Shown one piece after another: positions 48,326-56,519 of a stretch of 56,519 bases of DNA. The translations under genes were made by a program, and so were the position numbers. The first letter of the stretch is position 1; every line of letters starts with the position of its first letter. The notes beneath the pieces are model-generated. The model searched no databases and was not told the DNA's origin. It saw nothing but the letters and a program-made list of their open reading frames with translations. The DNA is taken from positions 1 through 56,519 of the forward strand of contig NZ_JAHLDL010000031.1 of NCBI RefSeq assembly GCF_018861315.1, read 5' to 3'. Origin of the DNA: Clostridium bowmanii (GTDB lineage Bacteria; Bacillota; Clostridia; Clostridiales; Clostridiaceae).

Positions 48326-50125
48326 TTATACTTCTCTTGTATACGACTTTAGCCATGCTCTCTCTTCATTACTCAAGTACTTGGCTAATTTGTCGTATAC
48401 AAGTTTATGATAACTGTTTAAATACAGTTTTTCATCACGGTTAAGGTCTTCTGCAGCTATTGCATCCAAATCGATTGGTGCATAAGTAACAGCATCAAAG
48501 TGCATGAATTGACCAGATTCGTTTTCAACACCTTTTCTGATGATAAGTTCATTCTCTATACGAATGCCATGGGATCCATCAATATAAATTCCAGGTTCAT
48601 CGGTTATTACCATACCTGCTTCTAATGTTTGGGTTTCATGCTTTGATGGTACGATATACCATCTGAAACCGCTTGGTCCTTCATGAATATTTAGCAAATA
48701 GCCAACACCATGCCCAGTTCCGCATTTATAATCCAGTTCAAGACTCCACATAGGTTCTCTAGCCAATATATCCAAGTTATAGCCTTTGCATCCATATAAA
48801 AATTTAGCACGAGCCAAATTCATCATACCTCTGGCCACAGCCGTGAAGTGGTGCTTAAGTTCTTCGCTCACCTGTCCAATGGCAAAGGTTCTAGTGATAT
48901 CAGTTGTACCTTCAAAATAGTTTCCACCAGTATCCATTAATAATAAGTGTCCCTGCGCAAGTTCCACATCCGTTTCAGGTGTTGCCGAATAATGCATCAT
49001 GGCAGCATGTTCCTTGAAAGCGCTAATTGGTGCAAAACTTTGCCACAAATAACCCTCCTGCTGTTTTCTAAACTCTTCTAATTTTTCAGAAGAACTAATT
49101 TCTGTAATTGTAGTTTTTGAGGCATTTGTTTTCAGCCAATACATGAATTTCGTAATGGCAACACCATCTTTAATGTGCGCTTTTTCAATATTTGCAAGCT
49201 CCACAGAATTTTTAACGGCCTTAAACAAGATAGTAGGATTATTAGCTTCAATTTTTTTGGTCTGAGCTGGAATGTTCTTATACAGCGCATAATTGATCCT
49301 ATCTGGGTCGATTAACACCACATCTTCAGCAGTAAATCCCTTTACATATTCATAAATGTCGTTATACTTTCTAAGCTTCACACCATCCTTTGTCAAAGCT
49401 TCCTTAATGCTTACATCAAGTCGACTTTCTTCAATGAACAAGTCTACCTTTTCAATTGAAACAACCGCATAACAGAGCACAAGCGGTGAATACATAACAT
49501 CATTGCCTCTGATGTTAAGAAGCCATGCTATATCATCCAAGGTTGTGATGATATGGTAGCTTGCTCCTAGTTCTTTCATAGTGCCTCTTATTCTAGACAA
49601 CTTGGACAATCTGCTTTCGCCTGAATACTTTTCCTCAAGAAGAAAAACAGGTTCATTTGCTATCTTAGGTCGACCTTCCCATACCATATCAACGAGATCA
49701 TAATCATACTCAATGGTAACATTCTTATTGGCAAGTCCCGAAACAAAATCTTCCCCTTCTTGCATCGCCATGAGACGTCCATCAAATCCAAGTTTCCCAT
49801 TATTATTCATTTCAGCTTTTATGTATTCAAGTACAGTAGGAACTCCTGTGTTACCCATCTTAAAGAGCTCAATTCCACTACCTTCAAGCTGATGCTCGGC
49901 TTGAAGAAAATACCTTCCATCCGTCCAAAGACCTGCTTTGTCTTTTGTAATAACCGCCGTTCCTGCAGAACCAGTAAAACCAGTTACATAAGATCTTGCC
50001 TTAAAGTATTCTCCTACATACTCGCTTTGATGATTGTCTGCAGATGGAACAACATAAATATCTATACCCTTTTCTTCCATAAATGCCCTCAGTTTTGAAT
50101 TTCTTTCTTTTACCCTTTCACTCAT
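48326..50125 (-). CDS. Xaa-Pro aminopeptidase (M24B)
   Basis: 599 residues, ATG after AAGGGGA. N-terminal creatinase-type domains (~1-310: 'VPSADNHQSEYVGEYFKARSYVTGFTGSAGTAVIT', 'GLWTDGRYFLQAE') precede the M24 'pita-bread' catalytic domain. Dinuclear metal ligands are all visible: Asp in 'LLMDTGG', Asp in 'GTTDITRTF', His in 'GTGHGVGYLLNIHEGP', Glu in 'ITDEPGIY' and Glu in 'RIENELII'. It removes the N-terminal residue before proline using Mn2+. The long form (~600 residues) resembles eukaryotic-type APP1 and Clostridium/Lactobacillus homologues. Middle gene of the operon, 42 bases after the dipeptidase. Confidence 0.93.
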   Translation of the reverse strand: MSERVKERNSKLRAFMEEKGIDIYVVPSADNHQSEYVGEYFKARSYVTGFTGSAGTAVITKDKAGLWTDGRYFLQAEHQLEGSGIELFKMGNTGVPTVLEYIKAEMNNNGKLGFDGRLMAMQEGEDFVSGLANKNVTIEYDYDLVDMVWEGRPKIANEPVFLLEEKYSGESRLSKLSRIRGTMKELGASYHIITTLDDIAWLLNIRGNDVMYSPLVLCYAVVSIEKVDLFIEESRLDVSIKEALTKDGVKLRKYNDIYEYVKGFTAEDVVLIDPDRINYALYKNIPAQTKKIEANNPTILFKAVKNSVELANIEKAHIKDGVAITKFMYWLKTNASKTTITEISSSEKLEEFRKQQEGYLWQSFAPISAFKEHAAMMHYSATPETDVELAQGHLLLMDTGGNYFEGTTDITRTFAIGQVSEELKHHFTAVARGMMNLARAKFLYGCKGYNLDILAREPMWSLELDYKCGTGHGVGYLLNIHEGPSGFRWYIVPSKHETQTLEAGMVITDEPGIYIDGSHGIRIENELIIRKGVENESGQFMHFDAVTYAPIDLDAIAAEDLNRDEKLYLNSYHKLVYDKLAKYLSNEERAWLKSYTREV

Positions 50126-50167
50126 TTTTTTACATCCCCTTCATAAAATTTACATTTCCCCAATATT

Positions 50168-51244
50168 CTATTCTACAATAATTAAATCTTTTGTGTAATG
50201 ATTTAATACTTCACAGCCATCTTTAGTTACAATTACCAAATCTTCTATACGAACTCCTACATCTCCTGGCAAATAAATACCTGGTTCTATGGAGAATATT
50301 TGTCCAATCTGAACAATATCAGTATTAACAGAAGAAACATCTCCGAAATCATGAACCTCAATACCTATTGAATGTCCCAGTCTATGAGTAAAGTATTTTC
50401 CGTAACCTTTTTCTGTTATATAATCTCTAGCAGCAGCATCTATATCGCAAAATCTAACCCCTGCTTTAACTTTCTCAATTCCTCTTCTGTTTGCTTCTTT
50501 CACAATTTCATAAACTTCTCTACTATGGTCTGATACACTTTTGTAAAATACAGTTCTAGTCATATCTGAGCAGTATGAATCCATCTTACACCCGATATCA
50601 ATAACTACACTATCTCCTGGTTTTACTTTTGACTTGTCCATTACATGATGAGGGTCTGCTGCATTTGCACCATATCCTATAATTGGATCAAAGGAATGGC
50701 CTTCAGTTCCCATATTATCCCATATTTCCCCAAGTAGTTTTCCCATTTTTATCTCAGAATGCTTTTTAGGCACAAGCTTTATCATATCACCCATAGCACT
50801 ATCATTTAATTTTGAAGCTGCTCTCATTAATTCTTTTTCATTTTCATCCTTACACATTCTTACTCTGTCAAGAATTTCAGATCCATTTACAAATGAACTT
50901 CCTCCCTTTAACTGCATTAGCTTTATTAAGAAATGCGCAGGCCAGTTTTTATCTATACCCATTGGGCTTTCTTTATCAATGTTATCAGCAAGAATTTTCA
51001 CTGGACTTTGAGTGTCATTAAACCATATTTTTTCCACACCTAAATCTTCACTTATAGGAAATAACTCATTAATAAATAATTTGTTCTTTCCATTTAAGTT
51101 AATATACAGTGCGAGCATTCTCTCTCCTGAAAAAATCCATTTTCCTGTAAGATAAAATATTGCCGATGAATCAGAAACTATCATTTGAGGTATTTCCTCT
51201 TTTGTCATAATCTTTAGAACTTTATCAAGCCTTTGCTGTATCAT
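50168..51244 (-). CDS. Xaa-Pro dipeptidase / M24 peptidase
   Basis: 358 residues, ATG after GGAGGGG. A short N-terminal creatinase-like domain (~1-125) plus the M24 catalytic domain. Metal ligands: Asp in 'VVIDIGCKMDSYCSDMTRTVF' (two of them), His in 'HRLGHSIGIEVHD', Glu in 'SIEPGIY' and Glu in 'VRIEDLVIV'. The size fits prolidase (PepQ) or the short Xaa-Pro aminopeptidase (YpdF/PepP-like). First gene of the peptide-use operon; a near-consensus CodY box lies 30 bases ahead of its start, so expression probably rises when branched-chain amino acids and GTP fall. Confidence 0.9.
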   Translation of the reverse strand: MIQQRLDKVLKIMTKEEIPQMIVSDSSAIFYLTGKWIFSGERMLALYINLNGKNKLFINELFPISEDLGVEKIWFNDTQSPVKILADNIDKESPMGIDKNWPAHFLIKLMQLKGGSSFVNGSEILDRVRMCKDENEKELMRAASKLNDSAMGDMIKLVPKKHSEIKMGKLLGEIWDNMGTEGHSFDPIIGYGANAADPHHVMDKSKVKPGDSVVIDIGCKMDSYCSDMTRTVFYKSVSDHSREVYEIVKEANRRGIEKVKAGVRFCDIDAAARDYITEKGYGKYFTHRLGHSIGIEVHDFGDVSSVNTDIVQIGQIFSIEPGIYLPGDVGVRIEDLVIVTKDGCEVLNHYTKDLIIVE

Positions 51245-51273
51245 TAAAAACCCCTCCTAAATATTTTATTTAT

Positions 51274-51288
51274 AATGTTCTGAAAATT
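51274..51288 (-). promoter_or_regulatory. candidate CodY box of the peptide-use operon
   Basis: AATGTTCTGAAAATT differs at one position from the CodY consensus AATTTTCWGAAAATT. It lies 30-44 bases upstream of the first M24 gene's start. CodY control of peptide uptake and peptidases is well known in Firmicutes. The promoter itself (51289-51430) was not pinned down. Confidence 0.5.
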
Positions 51289-51479
51289 GTAAAATTTATA
51301 TTTTCATCTTATCATAATAATTAAACCATGTATACGATTTTTTTAAGTAAAAGTGTAATTAGTTAAATATAACAATATTTTTTTTACTTGTATCATAATA
51401 ATTTCAATATAGTATACATTAAGTATCTTAAACATGCTGAATGAAATAAGTTGGTATATTGATAAGTTTCACTAAAAAA

Positions 51480-51508
51480 AGCCGATAAATTCCTAAGAAT
51501 TATCGGCT
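51480..51508 (-). terminator. terminator of the SIMPL gene
   Basis: AGCCGATAAATTC / GAATTATCGGCT with one bulged A, 21 bases after the stop, followed on the minus strand by TTTTTTTAG. Confidence 0.75.
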
Positions 51509-51529
51509 CTATTATTATAGATGTAATTA

Positions 51530-52261
51530 TTAATATGTGTAAACTAACCCTACTGATGCTTTTATTTCCAATTCTCCTGAAGAAATATTTGTCTTTGATG
51601 CTTCTGATTTTACACTGTCCATGGCAGAATATAGTATTGGAGGATTGGACCCGCCACTAGTCTCATTAATCTGTGATGGTAGACCTATCTTAATTTCAAA
51701 CTGTTTTGCTAATGTATCAGCTTTTGCTTTTGCTTTAACTGTTGCATTTTGCAGGGCCTGTAGATAATATTTATCCGGATCAGCTACTGTAAATCGAATA
51801 TTAGAAACTGTGTTCGCTTCATTTGCTGTAACTGCATCAATAAATGCTCCAACTTTTGATATATCTCTTATTGTAATTTCCAGTGTATTCATTACTCTAT
51901 ACCCTGTAACAACGGAAACTTTATCCTTCTCAGAATATGTCTCAATGGGATAGATTGTATACTGTGAAGTCTTAATATCTAAATCTGCAATCTTGTTTTC
52001 TTTTAGAACTTGCATAACCTTATTCATTTTTGTTGTGTTTTCTTGTTGAGCCACTTTTGAGCTTTTATTTTCTGTTTGAACACCGACATTAATATAAACC
52101 ATATCAGGTTTCACCTTTACTGTGCCTTCTGAACTAACTGAAATTGTTTTCTGTGGCAATTTGGTCTCATCGGCAATAGCCGTTGGTGAAAACCCACTTG
52201 CTATTGAACCAAATATAAATGTAAATGCTAAAGCAAATATTAACATGATCTTTTTACTCAT
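51530..52261 (-). CDS. secreted SIMPL (DUF541) domain protein
   Basis: 243 residues, ATG after AGGAGGGG. Signal peptide at 1-31 (…LAFTFIFGSIASGFSPTAIA). The SIMPL/DUF541 domain covers ~36-240: 'ISVSSEGTVKVKPDMVYINVGVQTENKSSKVAQQENTTKMNKVM', 'KTSQYTIYPIETY', 'GYRVMNTLEITIRDISKVG' and 'QNATVKAKAKADTLAKQF'. Members form oligomeric periplasmic or surface rings; a few are linked to oxidative-stress protection, but the molecular role is unclear. Single-gene transcript. Confidence 0.9.
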   Translation of the reverse strand: MSKKIMLIFALAFTFIFGSIASGFSPTAIADETKLPQKTISVSSEGTVKVKPDMVYINVGVQTENKSSKVAQQENTTKMNKVMQVLKENKIADLDIKTSQYTIYPIETYSEKDKVSVVTGYRVMNTLEITIRDISKVGAFIDAVTANEANTVSNIRFTVADPDKYYLQALQNATVKAKAKADTLAKQFEIKIGLPSQINETSGGSNPPILYSAMDSVKSEASKTNISSGELEIKASVGLVYTY

Positions 52262-52496
52262 TTTAAACCCCTCCTAACCTATTTAATTATCTTACTCTTA
52301 TTACGTAAAATATAAACAATAAGTTACGGTGACAGAGGAAATTTATGAAATTATTACTTATTGTGAAAATAAAATATGATACAGTATTTAAAGAAGTAAA
52401 AATTTACTTTATACACAAATTCAATTTATTAATCACAAGTTCTAGTTTACCTCAAACAATATTATGTAATTAAAAATTATTGATGAGGTGTAATTA

Positions 52497-53061
52497 TTGA
52501 AAACATATTTAGATAATCCTATGCAAGGAATGCCGCAAATGACGGATATGCAAAGTATTATCACATAATGCTTATGCATCAAATGATGTATATGCAAATT
52601 ATGTACCTTATGATGATTATGCAGGAGATGTACAAAATGATGAATGTGGATGAAAAATATAAGATGATAAATATGAATATGCGAGATGATAATAGGCAAT
52701 TTCCTATTTCAATGCTAGTAAGTTTAAAACAGCTCTCGCCTAATCAAATTCAAATTAGCTACGATAGAGATGTTGATGTAAGGTTAGCAATGAAGCCAAC
52801 TAATTACTGGATCAAAGATACAATTAATGATATACCCAAAGGTATATCTACACTAGGTAAAAATAATAGTGTTAATGCTACAAATTCAGTAATATGGTTA
52901 GCATAGAGCCGAAAAGCGGCTCAACAAAAACATTTATATTAACTTTCAATGGAGCTATTCAAAGAGGATCCGAATATATGCTAATAATTTGTTATGTAAC
53001 AGTTAAAGGAGCACCTCCTTACAGTGGAGATAATGGCATGGCTACTTTTACTGGTAATTAA
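52497..53061 (+). pseudogene. methionine-rich protein gene split across three frames
   Basis: A single ~185-codon coding history is visible. Segment 1 starts at TTG 52497 after GAGG and encodes TYLDNPMQGMPQMTDMQSII, ending at TAA. Segment 2 (52568-52906) continues in the frame reached by one lost base, is highly Met-rich (21 Met in its first 50 residues) and then has a beta-type region ('LSPNQIQISYDRDVD'), ending at TAG 52904. Segment 3 (52906-53061), again one base back, reads 'EPKSGSTKTFILTFNGAI' and 'CYVTVKGAPPYSGDNGMAT' and completes the beta domain. A 6-bp hairpin (GAGCCG-CGGCTC) stands right at the second junction. Either two point deletions or frameshifting; function unknown, possibly a sporulation or surface protein. 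Confidence 0.6.
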
Positions 53062-53186
53062 AAAATTACAAAATATATAGTATATTGATAAAATCAATAT
53101 ACTATATATCATCTTTCTTTGTCTAAATATGAACGAAGTCAAATAACAACACTGCCCTATAAAATTAAAATTTTGTTTGTATCTTT

Positions 53187-54494
53187 CTATTTTATTAGTT
53201 CAATTTTCAAATTCAGGAATTTTTCAATATTAAGTTTTTTACTATTAGTATATAAATCAAAAACCTTGTGTGCTGGTACTGAAAATAAAGTTATATCTTC
53301 AAGATCTAAATCTTTTAAAAATTCAATTGTTACTTTTCCTAATTGTTTCATCTCTTTTTCCTGCGAAGGGAAAAGGAAAATATTTTTTACGCAAGCAAAT
53401 TTCTTTGACTTAATATATTTATCAAATGCTAATTGATATAAATATTGCTTTGTCACATCTTCAACTCCAGGTTTACCACTTAGTATATCCTCAGTTAATT
53501 TAATTGAATAATACTTAGCATCAGATATAACAAAAGAGTCTTTTGTTATGCTAATAATATCTGGAATTAAAGTTGACGCTTTGTGCACTTTACCACTTAA
53601 CGTCGTCCATTTTGGCGGTGCAATTAGTTTCTTAACAGCTTCATATTTATTGTTTAAAACATATCCGCATGTCTTTTCCCAAATCACGTGGAAACTACGA
53701 GTTCCATAAAAACTAATTGTAAAATTATCAATTTCCATTTCTTCATTAGATATAAAAGATGACATGGCTTTAAGTAATAATTGTTTTCTATTTATAAATT
53801 GAACATTAAGTTCGTTATTAATTCTATAAATAATGCTCTCAGTGTTTCCTAATCTCTCCTCATCAACTTCAAAATATATAGGCTTAAACCCAAGGAATTC
53901 AAATAATCCCAAATAATTCAATTTTTTTGTGCATTTATTTAAAATATATGAATGTAACTGCCTAAAATAATTTTCTTCGTCACTTTGTGTTGAATTAGTA
54001 TAATACTCTAAATAAACTAATTCTCCCTCATTTATCAAAGGTTGTACTTCATCTATTGTTTTTAGCCAGTCTATTTCCTCATCACCATTGAAAATATAAA
54101 TGCTTTTTTCATTAGAATAAAGGCCATTTTCAAAATAATCATTTAGCAAAAAAAGTATTACTGACAACATATTATAAGAGTTTTTAGAATCTATACTCCC
54201 AATACTTTCAAGTTCATCTACATCCAGATTCTCCCGCTTACTATATTCTCCAAATAGCTCTAATAGCTGCTTTGCAACTGTTTTCTCACCACTGTTTTTC
54301 GCATATTTAGGCAAACAAAACAAGACTCTCTCTTTGATAATTAAAATACCTACAAACTTAAAACAAAACATATCTTCTTCGGTTTTAGTTAGAATTCGTT
54401 TATCCAATAGCTCTTGAATAGTATTATCGTCTAAAAACAATTCACTCTTTAAGTAACTTTTATTATATTTTTTCAGTTCTCTAGAATAAATCAT
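53187..54494 (-). CDS. McrC/LlaJI-type restriction endonuclease subunit
   Basis: 435 residues, starting 2 bases after the AAA+ gene's stop with ATAAGG overlapping it, so translation is coupled. The C-terminal half carries a PD-(D/E)xK nuclease core: 'TLIPDIISITKDSFVISDAKYYS' (Pro-Asp ... Asp-Ala-Lys, ~residues 312-334), followed by a conserved helix 'VTKQYLYQLAFDKYIK'. The N-terminal ~200 residues are likely a DNA- or partner-binding part. The arrangement matches McrC or the R2 subunit of LlaJI-family enzymes, which cut DNA together with an McrB-like GTPase. It would attack foreign DNA, either modified (type IV) or unmethylated (LlaJI). No methyltransferase is next to it. Confidence 0.85.
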   Translation of the reverse strand: MIYSRELKKYNKSYLKSELFLDDNTIQELLDKRILTKTEEDMFCFKFVGILIIKERVLFCLPKYAKNSGEKTVAKQLLELFGEYSKRENLDVDELESIGSIDSKNSYNMLSVILFLLNDYFENGLYSNEKSIYIFNGDEEIDWLKTIDEVQPLINEGELVYLEYYTNSTQSDEENYFRQLHSYILNKCTKKLNYLGLFEFLGFKPIYFEVDEERLGNTESIIYRINNELNVQFINRKQLLLKAMSSFISNEEMEIDNFTISFYGTRSFHVIWEKTCGYVLNNKYEAVKKLIAPPKWTTLSGKVHKASTLIPDIISITKDSFVISDAKYYSIKLTEDILSGKPGVEDVTKQYLYQLAFDKYIKSKKFACVKNIFLFPSQEKEMKQLGKVTIEFLKDLDLEDITLFSVPAHKVFDLYTNSKKLNIEKFLNLKIELIK

Positions 54495-54496
54495 CC

Positions 54497-56290
54497 TTAT
54501 TCATTCTCCGTTGAATATTCTTCTGAATTCCCAGCTATAAGACTAAGTGCACTTTCCTCACTAGGTTCACCTGATAAAGAGACCATAACATCAAAGTCAA
54601 ATATTTCTTCACCCTTTTTATATGTTTCAACTACTTTTGAAAATGTATCAAGCTGCGATTTAAACAACTTGCCTTTTCTATGTTTAAGAACATCCTCGAA
54701 TAGGTACATAAGAAGTTTACTCTTAAAAATTTCATCAATTGATGAAGATTTTAATTCCTTTTCACTCAAAAAGAATGGTCCAATAAGTTTATCTTCATTT
54801 ATACCTGCACTAATCAATCCATTATTTATTTTAGTTCTAAGCATATCCCATTTTATAGTACCATATGACTTCAAAGTTATTTCACTGTTTTTAATTTTTG
54901 CGCTTCCTTCATTAATCCCTATATATTCAAAATTCCATCTCCTTTTGAATGCAGAATCCATAGGTAATACACCTTGGTCGGCGCTATTCATAGTTGACCA
55001 AATATACATATTCCTTGGAATTTTAATTGTAGTAACCTCTTCAGCAGTAAATTCCCATTTCTTAATTAAATAGTCTCGCATATCTTCTGATGTTGTTATT
55101 TCATATTCACTTATTCCTTCATCATTTCTATCAAGCAATTGAAACACATCACCAAAAACTGCTGCTGCATTAGCACGATTAATCTCCTCAACTATTAGCA
55201 AATAATTCTCACTATTTCCATTCTTAATACTCTTTTGTGCTTTTATCCAAGTACGTAAAAATGGACCTGGTACAAATTCATAGGATACATATTCTGTTCC
55301 ATCTATTCTCAACTTTGGTTTTGGTTTGTAATTCCCAACAAATTGAGCATATGAGTAGTTAAGGTAAAATGTAACACGCTCATAATTTTTACCAAAAACC
55401 ATTCTCTCCTCTTCAATCTTATAACTTTTACCTGTACCTGGTGCGCCAAAAAGTATTCTATTATATGGTTTATTTATAACATTTAATACAATATCATCTG
55501 TAATAGTATTAATTAAACTTTCCTCTTGTACTTCCGCCAAGAGTTCATTATTTAATGGTGATAGTTGCTTTATTGTTCTTGAATACTTAGATACAATGAA
55601 ATCTGTTAATGCTGCACGTTCAGTAAGGTCTTTTAGTATCCCTACTTCACGAAGCAATTGTATAAATTTCCAATCTCCGTATACATTGATAAAGTGGGCT
55701 TTTTCTTGTTTTTCAAGATTTGGCGGCAAATCCACTTGTATATTGTCTTCACGGGCTTTTTTTATTTCTATAATTATATCTGAATAAGCATGTTTTAAAT
55801 CATGCATTCTGTACATTAAATATACAAATTCATTTTTAGTGACATAACCTAATTCATATGAGGCTTTTATAAGTACTTTAGGTGGCTCCACATCTGAACT
55901 AGTATCAGAAGTTGCATAATTATTACGTCCAAAGGAATAGTTACAAATAGCATCCATAATTGTATCTATTTGTGCTTCCTTATTATCAGACAAACAAGCT
56001 TCATAAAAACGTTTCCCGGATTCGGTAATTTTGCCTTGTCTTCCAGCTAAACCATTTTCACTCTTAAATAGATATTTAATTAGTCCAAAATACCTTGCAG
56101 TTCTGGCTTTATGTATTATCATTGCTTCATTTGTATTAGAATCATACTTGTTGTCAAGTAATAAAAATTTCACTTTAAATTCATCGTTAGAAAGCCAGCC
56201 ATTTGCCTCATAGTATATTTTTAATGCACAAACTGCAATATGAAGTCTCCCATCACCTTTTGGCATAACCAACTTTTTTATAATTGCCAC
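54497..56290 (-). CDS. McrB-like AAA+ GTPase of a restriction system
   Basis: 597 residues from GTG 56290, which has AGGGG at 8 bases; the GTG three codons upstream overlaps that site. The N-terminal region (~1-260) contains a winged-helix-like 'RTARYFGLIKYLF...GKITESGKRFYEACL' module, probably DNA recognition. The AAA+ motor follows: Walker A GAPGTGKS (~282-289), Walker B 'YLLIVEEINRANAAAVFGDVFQLLDR', the McrB-type consensus 'STMNSADQGVLPMDSAFKRRW' and the C-terminal lid. McrB hexamers use GTP to translocate DNA and activate McrC. The pair forms a two-gene operon just downstream of the rRNA terminator, a common landing site for defence genes. Confidence 0.87.
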   Translation of the reverse strand: MAIIKKLVMPKGDGRLHIAVCALKIYYEANGWLSNDEFKVKFLLLDNKYDSNTNEAMIIHKARTARYFGLIKYLFKSENGLAGRQGKITESGKRFYEACLSDNKEAQIDTIMDAICNYSFGRNNYATSDTSSDVEPPKVLIKASYELGYVTKNEFVYLMYRMHDLKHAYSDIIIEIKKAREDNIQVDLPPNLEKQEKAHFINVYGDWKFIQLLREVGILKDLTERAALTDFIVSKYSRTIKQLSPLNNELLAEVQEESLINTITDDIVLNVINKPYNRILFGAPGTGKSYKIEEERMVFGKNYERVTFYLNYSYAQFVGNYKPKPKLRIDGTEYVSYEFVPGPFLRTWIKAQKSIKNGNSENYLLIVEEINRANAAAVFGDVFQLLDRNDEGISEYEITTSEDMRDYLIKKWEFTAEEVTTIKIPRNMYIWSTMNSADQGVLPMDSAFKRRWNFEYIGINEGSAKIKNSEITLKSYGTIKWDMLRTKINNGLISAGINEDKLIGPFFLSEKELKSSSIDEIFKSKLLMYLFEDVLKHRKGKLFKSQLDTFSKVVETYKKGEEIFDFDVMVSLSGEPSEESALSLIAGNSEEYSTENE

Positions 56291-56337
56291 ATATATCACC
56301 CCTATATTTTAGTTATTGCTTACTATTATTGTATACT

Positions 56338-56367
56338 AAAAAAACAGCCCTTATTGGACTGTTTTTT
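56338..56367 (-). terminator. terminator of the rRNA operon
   Basis: AAAAAACAGTCC / GGGCTGTTTTTTT on the minus strand (one mismatch, 5-base loop) lies ~65 bases after the 5S end. It separates the rRNA operon from the restriction genes. Confidence 0.75.
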
Positions 56368-56430
56368 AATAAAAAGAAGTGAACTTTTACCACCTGCGTA
56401 AAACACAGTTAAGCTAAAAATTCATATATT

Positions 56431-56519
56431 ACCTGGCGATGACCTACTCTCCCACAAAGTTACCCCTGCAGTACCATTAGCGCATTGAAGCTTAACCTAC
56501 CTGTTCGGTATGGGAAGGG
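56431..56519 (-). rRNA. rrf: 5S ribosomal RNA, 3' part
   Basis: The minus strand contains the typical 5S 3' half: CCCATACCGAACAGG-type loop, 'GGTACTGCAGGGGTAACTTT' and the closing 'GTGGGAGAGTAGGTCATCGC' followed by CAGGT. The 5' ~30 bases lie beyond the window edge. It would be the last gene of an rRNA operon transcribed toward the restriction genes. Confidence 0.92.

Noticed and set aside
52442-52699. His-rich open frame on the minus strand
   Set aside because: It is the antisense of the Met-rich gene: ATG codons read as CAT (His) on the other strand. No ribosome binding site.
53119-53436. 105-codon plus-strand open frame
   Set aside because: Antisense of the McrC-like gene with no start signals.

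Overview
The window reads as chromosome of a low-GC, spore-forming, anaerobic Firmicute, most likely Clostridium sensu stricto. The grounds are the strong A+T bias, near-universal GGAGG-type ribosome binding sites, frequent TTG/GTG starts, the families present (CWB2 surface protein, ferredoxin-nitroreductase fusion, oleate hydratase, MupG/MurQ recycling, POT peptide transporter) and a sigma-K-like promoter before a C1q-like gene. The genus call is inference from gene content; no complete rRNA is present, only the 3' part of a 5S gene at the right edge.

Layout. 1-5.5 kb: a decayed DNA-alkylation-repair gene, a C1q/TNF-like (probably spore-surface) protein, a frameshifted GNAT acetyltransferase, a serine hydrolase and an Old Yellow Enzyme-type flavin reductase. 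5.5-14 kb: a CWB2 surface protein, an ABC-F ATPase with a terminator-like hairpin in its leader, a MarR regulator with an N5-(carboxyethyl)ornithine synthase-like enzyme, and a second MarR regulator with a MATE exporter, each pair behind a recognisable promoter/operator. 14-18.2 kb: a YfhO-type membrane protein, a GT2 glycosyltransferase and a GtrA protein, which together look like a polyprenyl-phosphate-dependent cell-wall (teichoic acid) glycosylation set. 18.5-27 kb: a ferredoxin-nitroreductase fusion, then a minus-strand block of tetR, a DUF5692-like membrane protein, oleate hydratase, hypB, a large Fe-S/flavin oxidoreductase and hypA. 27-34 kb: msrB, an XRE/DUF3169 pair, an intact IS4-family element, and a gene graveyard (ABC exporter with internal deletion, proline racemase tail, acetoacetyl-CoA synthetase tail) around a MIF-like tautomerase and a ferritin.

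34-40.4 kb is a MurNAc/amino-sugar recycling block (murQ, murP, mupG, murR-like, nanE, and a dead second RpiR regulator) with two RpiR-type boxes at the murQ promoter. 40.5-46.6 kb holds a Dus enzyme, a small Gly/Ser/Lys-rich protein, a NlpC/P60 hydrolase, cspA, two small proteins and a secreted L,D-transpeptidase with InlB-like and FN3 modules. 46.9-51.3 kb is a peptide-use operon (two M24 proline peptidases plus a POT transporter) with a near-consensus CodY box. 51.5-56.5 kb holds a SIMPL protein, a methionine-rich gene broken across three frames, an McrB/McrC-LlaJI-type restriction pair without an adjacent methylase, and the 5S rRNA end with its terminator.

Most genes are on the minus strand and transcription units are separated by clear hairpin terminators. 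The items most worth follow-up are the oleate hydratase-HypAB-oxidoreductase operon, the promoter motif shared by two flavoenzyme genes 13 kb apart, the double-box MarR/MATE operator, and the three-frame Met-rich gene.
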